Of a DNA stretch of 64,000 bases, positions 25,043-35,558 are shown piece after piece. Numbering within the stretch: position 1 is the first letter of the stretch; every line of letters starts with the position of its first letter. The position numbers were made by a program, and so were the translations under genes. Location: assembly GCA_933207985.1 (NCBI GenBank), contig OW240912.1, forward strand, positions 253,058,347 to 253,122,346, read 5' to 3'. The notes beneath the pieces are model-generated. The model searched no databases. It was not told the origin of the DNA and saw only the letters and a list, made by a program, of their open reading frames with translations. The DNA is from Pelobates cultripes (Eukaryota; Chordata; Amphibia; Anura; Pelobatidae).

Positions 25043-25586
25043 TGTGACAAACTTACTTTCCTGTGTGTGTTTGTCCAGGATCTTTTGGCAACCGCACAGC
25101 CCTCTGGGGTTAGAAAACCAGGTCAAGACAAAGTCCAGTTTCAAAAAGGCCTCTGGCCTGTTTATTTTCTGTTGTTGTGAAGTAACAGGATACAATGAAC
25201 AGCAAATCTTCTTTCTCCACAAAACACCTTCTTTCTCCTCCAAAACACTTCCCTCCCTTCACCCTGCGTTAACTGCAGTTATATAGCTGCTCACAGCCCC
25301 TACAGGTGAGGCTAATGACCTCGTTAGGCAGTGAGCCAGAACTCTATGGAAAACCTGGGCTGGACTCATGCACAACCACTCTGACAGTGGGTGGAGAATC
25401 GGCCCACCCTGCTCTTCCGAATACTCCACCCCAGGGACCCAAATAACAACAGAGGAAAAAAACCTACATTTAAACTTCACTTTCCCTGGGGCTGCATGTG
25501 CTTACCCACATGTCAGGATAGTGGCTGTGCAAAAGTCTGGGTGCCAGATATACACCCCTGACCACCATCCCCAACACTCTGTTACA
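25043..25586 (-). mobile_element. Solo LTR (Gypsy/ERV-type), minus strand
   Basis: Termini TGTAAC...GTCACA on the minus strand (tgtgac at the left and gttaca at the right on +). In its own orientation it has a TATA-like gctatataactgc (about 25276-25288), then aataaa (25161-25166) and a U5-like stretch, the order found in LTR promoters. No internal gag/pol was found. No convincing target duplication (flanks gtgg and gtag). 544 bp. Confidence 0.65.
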
Positions 25587-26500
25587 GTAGGTACTAGTGG
25601 ATTTATCCATGGTACCAAGGTATTTTTAGGGTCAGCTTCTTGTTACATAGCCTGCCCCTAGGATACCAGCATCTTTTTTAAGGGATTGCCTCTCTTATGT
25701 TACATACCTTTACCTTGGGGGGGGGTTTGTGTTTGTGTTTAGGAGGTCATATTATTATTATTTTTAGGGTCTAGTGTGGAGTTACTCCTTGTCTGTTGTT
25801 TTCTCCACAGTAGTTTTCATCCCTCTACCCTTCCTTTGTATATATACCTCTCCCCCCTCCTTATGTGTTCCTCGTTCCTGGCTACTGTGTAGATCCCTCC
25901 CTGGAGTCCCTCTAGGCAGGGCTATATCTCCAGAGTTTCACCCCAGGACCCCCTTGTTTCAAGGGATTCCCCACTTCCTCTGCCTTAGTACACTTTCAGC
26001 AATTATGCCTTGTGCCACCCATCTTGTATTTGCTAATGAGTTCTGGTGGTGCAGGTAGCTTTACGGGACCTTGTGCTCATAACCTTGTCCCCTCCACCAT
26101 AACCTACCCCATTAGCCCCATGCAGAGTCCCCACGGCTTCTCTTGTGCCGTAGTTGGCTGGGCTTTTGTGCTGATCTCAGGCAGTAGGTCATGGTCAAGC
26201 CCTTTGGGGGAGGGTGGATCCTATACTTTGGGTAGGTGCTTAGTGTCACCGTGACTGGTCAGTTCCTCAACTTCAGTCCCCGAGGTCCCTGCCCTTTTCC
26301 CCCTCCCCAAAGTGTCCTGTATCTGTGTGTTGTGCATGTCCCAGGGTGTTGGGTCCCTCAGCTGTGTCTATTTGCTAGGCATACCTTGGGCTGCTGGGTC
26401 TGGTGTCCTTCTTGTGCTACTGTCCATAGCTGCTCTGGAGGGGGGGGGGGGAAACAAGCCAAGCCCAACCGGAGCAAACCAAACAAGGGAACCAGTGTGT
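25587..26500. other. Unassigned CT-rich segment
   Basis: Overlapping ORFs on both strands (for example 140 codons at 26236-26658) are low-complexity Ser/Cys/Pro sequence with no domain. It lies between the solo LTR and L1 ORF1 and may be the linker or an insertion in the LINE. Confidence 0.4.
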
Positions 26501-26516
26501 GCTGTGTCTGGGTGAT

Positions 26517-27650
26517 TCATTCTTCCGGGTCGTTTGGACCTCCACAGCACCGTGCCAGGTCTGAACTTGCTGCTGACTGTTGGTTCAGTTCAGTCTGCAC
26601 CCCCTTGTTTCTGAGCGGGGCTGTGGGGACTCGAGGATCCAATTCGGCACCCGTATAGCTGGTAAACCCAGGGCTCTTAAGTAGAGAGGCAAATCGTTCG
26701 CCCATCGGATTGAGGGCCACATATTCCCAGCTCTGGCCTGCAGGCTAAAGTGGAACCCCCAACAGTATGGGATCCCCTTGTCCTGTAGCAGGTTTGTTAG
26801 TGGTTTTAGGGCCTTTCAAGTCTCCAGTGTTAGCGTAGAAAGGTCCTGAAACATCGAGATCTCTGTGTCTAAGTAGTGTATGTACGCCAGCAGTCTCGCC
26901 GCCTGCATGATTTCATCCTTAAGGTGGAATAAGCGGAGGCAGCAGACGATATTGCGGGGTTGAGTTTGATCTATGCCAAAGTCATCTGGCACGGAGTCCC
27001 CTAGTATTTGTATGAACAGGCCCATGAGCACTTTAGTCAGGGCTTCATCAGGGTTTTTGGCAGATGTTATTTTGCCTCCCGCGTTATCCAGGTCCTCTAT
27101 CTGCCTATGTAATAGAAGCTGTACATTTTCCTTGTTGAGGTGTGGCCAATTCTGCAGCTTGTTGTGTGTGCTCTGCCTGGCAGTGCTCTGCTTCTAGGTC
27201 CTCCACCCGCCTCTCTAAGGCCATCAGGTCTCTCCTTACCTCAGCCACTATGGTGGCTCAAAGTGCCGTCACCAGCTCTTCTTTGTCACGTCTGGTGAGC
27301 ATGTTTGCAAAGATTGCTGCCAGCACTGCTGAGATATGAGTGAGTGCCTCACTTCTAGCCATGCTGCACTTGGAGTGTGCTGTTAGCGCCGGGCGAAGAC
27401 GGCGCCATTTTGTCTGGCCGCCTCATGGCTCGTAGGTCATCGGGTGCAAACAGATTTCCATCCATCGGGGCCGGGGTAGACCGCGGAGATCCTCTCTGTG
27501 TGGGCCCGGGAGTCATTGAAGGTTTTGTCTCCCCCATTTTTCCAGGTTATTGCTGTTTGGCTAATGTTATTAGGGCTTTGGTGGGCTGGGGCCACGGAGC
27601 TGTCTTGGCAAGCGTCCTACTCCATTACCCAGCAAGCCACGCCTCCAGAA
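26517..27650 (-). pseudogene. L1/Tx1-like LINE ORF1 remnant
   Basis: On the minus strand the ORF begins MGETKPSMTPGPTQRGS at about 27537, 110 bases after a plausible 5' end (ggaggcgtggcttgctgg). It passes through a coiled-coil-like KEELVTAL...RRDLMALERRVEDLEAE region. At 27031-26816 it has RNIVCCLRLFHLKDEIMQAA and SMFQDLSTLTLE, which match the RNA-binding half of L1-type ORF1 proteins. Several frame breaks are present. It belongs with the ORF2 fragment at 21690-23380, the two being separated by the LTR and other insertions. Confidence 0.6.
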
Positions 27651-28439
27651 AGTGTTAAACACTCACAACTCATAATTGTTTTTGACACAAACGCTATTTG
27701 TATAATTTATTCGTAGAGAAATAATTCATAAACATCAACTAGAGAACACCTCTTAAGGACGGATATTCAAATATATTTATATCTTGATGTGACTATTGTG
27801 ACTATCATCACAGAGATCCTTAAAGGGTTAAGTCTAGCGTTACTATAAAAATGTCACTCTTTCTGGCTACGGTTTTTATTTATTCTGACTTCAGATTACT
27901 GTCACAAATAGATCATCAAATGGTTACCTGCAATTGTTTTCCCTGTAATACATTGACATGTCAGCTGTCAGACCTCACATTCCAATTTCATAGGATTGAT
28001 TTCTTCACGTGTAAATAATGGTTATACTGAAAGAAAATATCTATGATTTCCTTCTATACAATGCCTCAGTTTGAAAAAGAAAAGGACACTGGATAGGCAA
28101 TATTGCAGCCACCTTTTAGTTGTATTTATTTTAATTTTCAGATTGTTAGAAATGGCATATAAATGTTGCATATTATTTTTGTATTGCAAATGTTATTTTG
28201 CTTACTAAGTACCATATTACTTTGTGCTAGAGTTTTTAACTCATAGCTGTAAAAACTATGTTCCAGCATAAGGTCACTGCTGAGAACTGTCATTGTTTTT
28301 GTTTCTTTCTTTTGGTTTTCCTTTCATTAAGTCCCATATATCTTAATGATATATCCTACCTACATTGCCAATTGCCTTTATTTATATTCATTATGTTTTG
28401 TCTATTGCTGGGTCTCAATATCTGGATGCAGCTATTTTG

Positions 28440-28880
28440 GTATCCTCTGACCATTTTTTTACTGTTTGACTTTTGGTGGGATGAAAAAAAGGGACACCCC
28501 AGGCAGCAAAACAACTTAATCTAAAGGTGTTCCCTGATGGCAGTGGCCTCTTTCAGCAGGATAATGCACCTTGCAACAATGTAAAAATTGCTCAGGAATG
28601 GTTTGAGAACATGATAAAGAGTTCATGGTGTTGCGTTGGCCTACAAATTCCCCAGATCTCAATCTGATTGAGCATTTGTGGGATGTGCTGGAACAAAAAA
28701 ATCGGATCCATGAAACCCCCACCTCTTAACTTGCAGGACTTAAATGACCTGCCACTACTGTCTTGGTACACATTCAGAGGTTTGTGGAGTCCATGCATTG
28801 ACACATCAGAGCTGTTTTGGCAGCAGAGGTGGGATCTACACAATGTTAGGCAGGTGGTTTTAATGTTGTTGCTAATCAGT
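28440..28880 (+). pseudogene. Tc1/mariner transposase 3' remnant
   Basis: The frame-broken translation shows LFQQDNAPCNNVKIAQEW (second catalytic Asp), then SPDLNLIEHLWDVL in a shifted frame (the catalytic Glu region), and later the ...RAVLAAE..-like end. It finishes gcaggtggttttaatgttgt, typical of one Tc1-type element. The 5' half and inverted repeats are not present. A second family than the element at 40462. Confidence 0.7.
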
Positions 28881-28885
28881 GTGTG

Positions 28886-29255
28886 TATGTATACCTAACA
28901 CAACATTAAGTATGAATAACATGTTATTACTATTAAAAAAATAATTGCTTATAATAATTTTTACACAAGTGCAACTAAAAGAATGCAAAATAAATTCACA
29001 TCTCAGTTCTGATTGTTAGAGGATCTAAATTAATTTTTGGTAGTTAAGGCTAACCCTATACCAATCAAGCCATAAACCTACACCAACTTTGCCCTTAGTA
29101 CTATGCTTACAGCCAGTCTAACCATATACCTACCCTCACCTAGTCCTAACACAGCATTAACCTTAACTCTAAAGTGACCCTACACTAAACCTACTCTATC
29201 ACTAACCCTAACACTAACACTAATCCTAACCCATATGCTAACCCTCATGCTCTGT
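28886..29255. repeat. Dispersed repeat with degenerate CTAACC tract, copy 2
   Basis: It starts tatgtatacctaacacaac and has the same order as copy 1 (15301): an A/T-rich part, then scattered ctaaccct words. It directly follows the Tc1 remnant. Confidence 0.6.
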
Positions 29256-32200
29256 ACTGTGTGATTGAAGCATAAAAGAAATTCAACTCATGTATCCTAT
29301 CTCTGCCAATCACATAGTGATTGTGTTAGGTAGATAGCTCAGCCCAGCACTGATCATTGTTACAAGGGGGCTTAAAGGGAGACCAAAGATGGCTTTTGTC
29401 TGTCAGGGGTGTTAACTGAGAATCAACAAAGATGAATGAGATCCTCAAGCTGTGGTGATTGAAATAGATCTAAAGGGTTGTATGCAAGTCTCACTTTGTC
29501 CTAACGCCACTATTTTTAGGACCGCATGGAACATTGCAACAGGGTAAAAGGGATAAGTTCCATCCATTATCAGTTATACATTTTGACAATTCGACTGCTG
29601 TACATTAGGAAAAGCAGTCCCTACTTTTCCTTCTATATTTTATAAAAAGTAGAGTACTCAGGAAAAGAATAAATAAAAAGAGATTCAGACACAGAGAGTT
29701 ATGTAGAAACAGATTAGATTAAGTATATTTTTGGAGACAGAACTGTTTTAAGTGTGTGCTTTCTACACTCATCAACTAACAACTAATAATGAATTCAGAA
29801 TATTAAAAAGTCAAACTTCTCAGAATTCAGAATTTCAAATTCATTATTTCTTTCATATGAAACATTCACAATGAAAATAACAATTAACAATTCACATTAA
29901 CATTTGTGAATATTTTAATAAGGTACAATGACTGTGCACATTATATTGTAAATGGTAATTTAGTGCTTCTGTCATTATAGGATAAGTAAAGAATTTCTCC
30001 AAATGCAAGATTTTGTAAAAATGTAGGTTTGTAAGCTTAAATATAATGCCATCATTGTCAGAAGGGAGAAAAAAAAACAAATTTTAAAATTAGTAAAAAA
30101 AAAAAAAATGTTTTACAAAAATGAAATCTTTCACTGAGAGAACATTTAGAATTTTCATGCCAGCTAAATATTTTTTTCAAGTACTGAAGAAGTAAAAAGA
30201 CCCATGTCATTTCTATCAAAAAATGACATTTTGCAGAAATTCTTTTACATTGTGATTGAGGACTGTGGAATAAATCTTACATCTACGAGAATTTTACAGA
30301 CTAAGAATAGTTCTATAAAAGTAAAAGCAAGTCTCTGCAAGAAGAAAAGGATTCATTGAATCCATAGCAGTCAATAAGATTTTATTTGACTACCTAAATT
30401 TCTACAGAATTTTTCCTGAAAATATGGTTTTCTGCCAAGATTCTTATTGCATAGTTTAAACAGGAGTCGTACCCCCTCATTGTAATCACTAACACCAATA
30501 TATTTAATACATCTGCTAACACTTGAATTAGCTTTGTAACCAGTGTGACTAGAATTTCTGATTTAATTGAAAATGTAGCAGTAAAATCTTATACTATGGG
30601 GACACTAATTACACTTTAACATTAAGCTTTAAATAGGCAAATGCAGGTCAACGTAGCCGTATAGATCTGTTGTGCAAACAAACAAGAAAATCGAAATATT
30701 GGACTGGCTAGGCAACCATTATTAAAACATGCATAATTAAAATATAACATTGGTTGACTGTTTTAAAAACAACTCAAAGAGAGTAATGATACAAGGCGTA
30801 GCCAAGTTTGGAGAATCAATACAATTGTCTCCACTGTATTCTTGGATTGTTTTATTTTTTCCAGTTATTTCTTTTTATTCATTTCTAAAATGTAAATAAA
30901 TATATAAAGAGACACATCCTACAGACGTACATAATGTTTTCTCCACATAAACCAGTGGATTCTAAAGCCGTGGGGCTTTTGTATACAGAACCTAGCAGCC
31001 TTGAGTTTTTCTACATTGATCTGCAGTTTCTACAGTGTATGTTCTCAAAAACAGAACCTTGATGGCTTTAGCATAAGATGATATTCACTAAGATCTCTGT
31101 ACAACACGCCCACTTGTCAACTGGCTTTTAATAATATAATATCATATAATAATATAATATCTAAGCATTAGGAGATACATATTTACCGTTTTAGGGGTCT
31201 AGATGCTATTATATTTATAATAAAGTTTGAAGAAAAAGATTGCTTTTGGTTGCTTCAGGCTAAATTCTTGATTTTGTCTTGATTTTGTCCTATACTCATG
31301 CCATTTGATAATTAGTGTTTACCACTCAAAAATTTGCAGAACTGAAAAAAAAAATATTTAACTGACTTTCATTGCAGATATGCTGCTGGTTGGCTGTTAA
31401 ATAAATCTTCTTGGCACACTACTTTAATAAAATTGGTTGTCATGCAAGTTGAATGGTGTTAAAATTAGTAAATAAAAATAGGGTCCCAAAGTTCTGTGCT
31501 AAAATTGGGTGGTTGCATACAGCATCTTTGCAAGATTGTACACCATGTGGGATGGTAACAAGGTGAGTAAAAATATGTGTCCCGCAAACACTATAATAGC
31601 TGGGAGGAAACAATAGTATCCCATATTTTAAAATTACCACTTCCTTCCTTTACCTCTCCAATACTTTTGAAATTGAATCTTAAAAATGTGGTCATCCCAT
31701 GGACCTCCCATTTACTAGCATACCCATAATTAACAGCTCAGCGTTTTAAATTCAATACTAGTTGTAATAGAGCTCGGTACTCAGAGTATCTCCATTTACT
31801 TGCCTCAATTTCCCTGCAGAATACCTTTAGAATACCTTTAGAATACCTTTAGTGATTACCACAACTCTAGCGTAGCTTACCCAAACATCAGTCAAGACTT
31901 GATGAATGGTGAAAAAAAACATGGTTTATTGTAGAAAATTACATATATTTATACCTTTACAATCTATATTCAATCAGCAGGTGGAGACTAGGTGATGAAA
32001 AGCTAAGTTCTCCCAGGTGCCATACAGTCTGGTGCTAGTATGATCTCCACCCTACTGGAACCTGAACTCCTGATGCCAATATGTCTGGGGCTCTTGTTCT
32101 CTATTTGTTCACTATGACCCCCCTAAACTAGCATATCCCCAGACAGATCACTGTCCCAGCCACCTGCAGCACTCTAATAGTCCATATGTTGTTTTATCAG

Positions 32201-33257
32201 CACCCAGATAGCTTCTGTTCTTAGTTCTTGGTCAGAAGCCGTACCAGGGATTTGTAATTGACTGACTTCCATTGGAGGTCCTCGGCTTGGTCATGGCTTC
32301 TGTAGCTGGGGAGGGGAGAGTCCAGAATGGTGACATTAGTCTATTGTGGGTTATGTTTGAAGAAACTCTTCTAGCTGTGAGACAATGATGATGCATATGA
32401 GACAATGATGACATGGAATAAGGTGTAGAGAGGATCAAGGGCAATTGCAGGATTCAAGGCAAGTTTTAAATTCATTGATGTAACATTTTGTAACAAAAAA
32501 ATGGCAGGTTTATTGGTAAGTGTACAAGTGGCCCTTTTGGTTCATTTAAACATTTTGTCACTAAATGATAGCATGGACAACTTTTGTCTGCACTGAAATG
32601 CCACATGGATGAAACTTGAATTGTTCCATCCTTCTTTTTTTTTTTGGATCAAATTGATTCAGCTGAAACAAATTTTTACGCCATGCACTAGTCTATTATT
32701 TACTAAATTTTAGATGGTTTTCATTATTTTTAGGTGACTGGTGCCTTAAACACAGCTTTTTACCTGAGCACAATGCATGCAGCTTTTCAATTTTGATTTA
32801 CCACTTAAAATGCATTTGAGATAACATATGAAAACGCATAATTTTCTATAAAAAAATATATGCCAATCTATGACTATAATTCTCTATGCGTAAGTAGACC
32901 TATGCTGCAAGTGCATTTGGAAAGTGACTTGTTTTGCATGATGTTCTATTCTATTAAATAAGATCTTGCAAATGTTTGGCAGGAAGCATCTTTCTAACAC
33001 CGCAAGCCACTACAAATCCAAACTATGCCGTGATACATGAGAGGAGGGACGTGGATTAAGAGAGACAAGGACCAATTTTTTTGCTCATCCCATGTTTTTT
33101 TTAAATCATAATAAAAAAAAAACTATGCTTAAATGGCATAGTTTTGAAAGGAAGATATACACATATCCATACTTACAACACGCAAATGTAATGTTTTTGT
33201 TATCAATGTTCTTAACAAACTATGTGTGCCTTTGTTCCTTTCATCTCTTCTTCTTAG
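29256..33257. other. Unassigned intron 8 sequence
   Basis: AT-rich, no coding segment. A 12-base tandem triplet (gaatacctttag) lies at about 31818-31853. The segment about 31850-32450 has features of a minus-strand LTR (see findings) but no clear borders. Confidence 0.55.
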
Positions 33258-33392
33258 ATCAATGTCAATGTAGCACAGGGACGTGTGCACACCCCTTCAC
33301 CTCCTTCTAAACCTCGCTTCAAAAGTTATGCCTACACACAAGCTGCTTATGTCATGTACCCTGACCAAAAAAGGAGGCAGTTCCCTCCACAG
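33258..33392 (+). CDS. DMD: Dystrophin coding exon (human exon 9 equivalent, hinge 1)
   Basis: It encodes 45 codons of hinge 1, the proline-rich flexible linker between the actin-binding domain and the spectrin-like rod. KPRFKSYAYTQAAYV is diagnostic for dystrophin. The flanking INVNVAQGRVHTPSPPS and MYPDQKRRQFPPQ segments are variable. Acceptor: tcttcttcttag|atc. Donor: cag|gtctgtc, which is weak because +3 and +4 are c and t, although G at +5 is kept. Both ends are phase 0, so skipping the exon would keep the frame. Length is 135 bp against 129 bp in human, two extra codons. A TATG/TA/TG microsatellite begins about 170 bp downstream of the donor. Confidence 0.96.
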
Positions 33393-33564
33393 GTCTGTCA
33401 AATATTTTAATATAAAAAATACTAACACGTATAATGCATGATGTTTTGTATTGTTGCTGTGCTTCTTTTATCCAAGGTCTTTTCAGTAAACAAAAAGTAT
33501 AGTGGTTAGAGAACTTACTTGCAAAGTATAGAATGCCATGGCAAAATAAATAAAAAATAAATAA

Positions 33565-33583
33565 ATGTGTGTGTATGTATGTA

Positions 33584-33654
<71 letters not shown>

Positions 33655-33656
33655 AT
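33565..33656. repeat. Compound TG/TATG/TA/TG microsatellite
   Basis: Runs of tg and tatg, then about 18 TA units, then about 12 TG units, starting 172 bp after the exon 9 donor. TG runs can adopt Z-form and bind splicing factors in other genes; here this is only a possibility. Confidence 0.92.
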
Positions 33657-33660
33657 AGTG

Positions 33661-34830
33661 TTCAAGTAGAGATTGAAGCTGTATTAGTCCAGTGATGCAG
33701 ATGAAAAAAAAACAGATACAATTTGTACCTTGAAATACCTTTTTTATTGGACTAACATAATTTTTTAATGACAAGCTTTCGGGAGAACCTACCTTTCTCA
33801 AGTCTGAAGCATTTCTAAGCAAGACGACACATAGAATTCAAAGTTGAGTTGTGATACAGGGGTTAACAAGACATGAGTGCAGATAAGACACAGGTTTGAT
33901 AGGAAATAGAAAACATTCTTGCAGAGGGTCATAAATATATTTCTGAAGATCAGAGTGAAGAGGGAGAGGGAAAAAAAAACAAGCAGACAGTGCAGAAGAT
34001 GGTACACTTTGTACATACACAAACACACAAACACACACACAAATATATGTATATGTAAACACATGAACACATATATATATACAAACACATAAACACATAT
34101 ACATATATGCACATGAACTCATATACACAAATATAAATGCACAGTCACATATATAAGCATACATGCATATGAGTATGAGAAAGCATAGGTCTACACATAG
34201 TACTATGCATATTGATAGAATAAGCATATTAGAATGCATTTTAAAGTGTTGATAGATATGACAGAACTGTAAGATAATGTGGGGGAGTGTTCATGTAAAG
34301 TGTTGGTAGTGGGACAGGAAACCCAAGTCAATATTTAGTCCTCTATTCTTGCTGTTAAACAATTTGATCATTCTGGTTTCAAACGTTTTTCTTTCTTGGT
34401 TATATTTAAAAAACCCTTTCAGTACTTTGATTTTTAGGTCCTTCATTGAGTGACCAGGCTGGGTAAAGTGGTGTTCCACAGAGGTGCAGTACGACATGAG
34501 TGACATAAGTGCAGAAAAGACACATGTTTGATAGACGATTCTTCTTTGTGGTGTTTAATGGAGTGTCTGTGCATAGTCATTCTGACATATGCAATATGCA
34601 CAGACACTCCATTAAACACCACAAAGAAGAATCGTCTATCAAACCTGTGTCTTTTCTGCGCTCATGTCGCTTTAACCCCTGTATCACAACTTAACTTGGA
34701 ATTCTATGTGTAGTCTTGCTCAGAAATGCTTCAGACTTGAGAAAGGGAGGTTCTCCCGAAACCTTGTCATTAAAAAATTCTGTTAGTCCAATAAAAAAGA
34801 TATTACAAGATACAAATTTTATCTGCTTTT
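33661..34830 (-). mobile_element. GIY-YIG-type retroelement (Penelope-like?) with inverted second tail
   Basis: On the minus strand 34506-34291 encodes the end of an ORF, ...EHHFTQPGHSMKDLKIK, then ERKTFETRMIKLF and RGLNIDLGFLSHY. This resembles the C-terminal GIY-YIG endonuclease region of retroelement proteins. The 3' UTR follows to the tail at 33661 (tagtccaataaaaaaggta in sense). Instead of upstream coding sequence, 34507-34830 is an inverted copy of the 3' UTR and tail. Inverted and tandem pseudo-LTR arrangements are known for Penelope-like elements. Family assignment is moderate. Confidence 0.6.
34511..34659. repeat. Near-perfect 65-bp hairpin
   Basis: Arms 34511-34575 and 34595-34659 are reverse complements with a single mismatch (acatg against acagg), with a 19-base loop. 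The arms contain gatagacgattcttctttgt and gtgtttaatggagtgtctgt. It sits at the junction of the inverted halves of the retroelement. Confidence 0.9.
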
Positions 34831-34839
34831 TTATATATA

Positions 34840-35245
34840 TATTTATAAATAATACCAGAGTATTGCAGTATGCAATTATACTTTTTTACTGGACTAACAT
34901 AATACTTAAAAGAAAAGCTTTCAAGAGTTTTCCTTCTTCCTCAGGTCTGAAGCAATACTGATCAATATGATAAAGGTTTACAATTAAAACAACCAATGTT
35001 GTTAGAGAAGGTGAGGTGGTGAGTGGGGTGTCAGAAATAGCAGAAGATGTGCCTTAGAATAAAAGGGGCAGACTAGAATAGCCAGAAAAAAAGACAAAAA
35101 ACTGAGCTCGTAAAAAATAGCATTAAAAAACTCCATTGTTGAACTCTATCATATTGATCAGCACTGCTGAAGAGAGGGCAACTCTTGAAAGCTTGTCTTT
35201 TACATATTATGTTAAACCAATAAAAAAAAGTATCAATACTATGGT
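34840..35245. mobile_element. Inverted pair of ttagtccaataaaaaa-family tails
   Basis: The left arm on the minus strand has cttcagacctgaggaagaag, aaactcttgaaagcttt and gttagtccagtaaaaaagta. The right arm (about 35145-35245) repeats this in + orientation (ctgctgaagagagggcaact, gttaaaccaataaaaaaaag). Between them is the UTR segment shared with 13650. This is a second snap-back insertion next to the one at 33661-34830. Confidence 0.65.
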
Positions 35246-35419
35246 AATGTATCATCTTGTCTACTAGACCAATACAGCTAATCCAATATATATGTATTCA
35301 TTTATTAATATTATTAATATCTTATTTACGCCTAGGTGCTCATTCAGGTCACAGACATAAGCAAAATAATAATGGCAGCACTCACGGTTCTTTATCTTTA
35401 AAATGTTTGTACTTTGAGC

Positions 35420-35558
35420 TTTATTGCATTCTCAGGTACATGCAGGTGAATCAACATTTCAGTCTGGAGGCTTTTATTGAGGCTTTTATCAAGGTCTTCA
35501 TAAAATCCTCTGGACTGAAACGTTGATTCACCGGCATGTACCTGAGAATGCAATAAAT
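35420..35558. repeat. 51-bp inverted repeat, retroelement-tail-like
   Basis: Arms 35420-35470 and 35508-35558 are reverse complements with about four mismatches. The right arm reads ggactgaaacgttgattcac then cctgagaatgcaataaa. The gaaacgttgattcacc...aataaa pattern is like the 3' ends of other snap-back retroelements in this intron. Confidence 0.75.

Larger units (their letters stand above)
19118..33257 (+). other. DMD: DMD intron 8 (about 14.1 kb)
   Basis: It lies between the exon 8 donor gtaagc and the exon 9 acceptor tcttcttcttag. It carries at least one hAT, L1-like fragments, a solo LTR, a Tc1 remnant and several MITEs. Nothing suggests an extra coding exon. Confidence 0.93.

Noticed and set aside
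26236..26658. 140-codon ORF as a protein gene
   Set aside because: Low-complexity Ser/Cys/Pro sequence in a GC-rich segment with overlapping ORFs in several frames and no recognisable domain.
33352..34239. 156- and 133-codon minus-strand ORFs as genes
   Set aside because: They are made of TA/TG microsatellite and retroelement UTR translations (poly IY and VC runs).
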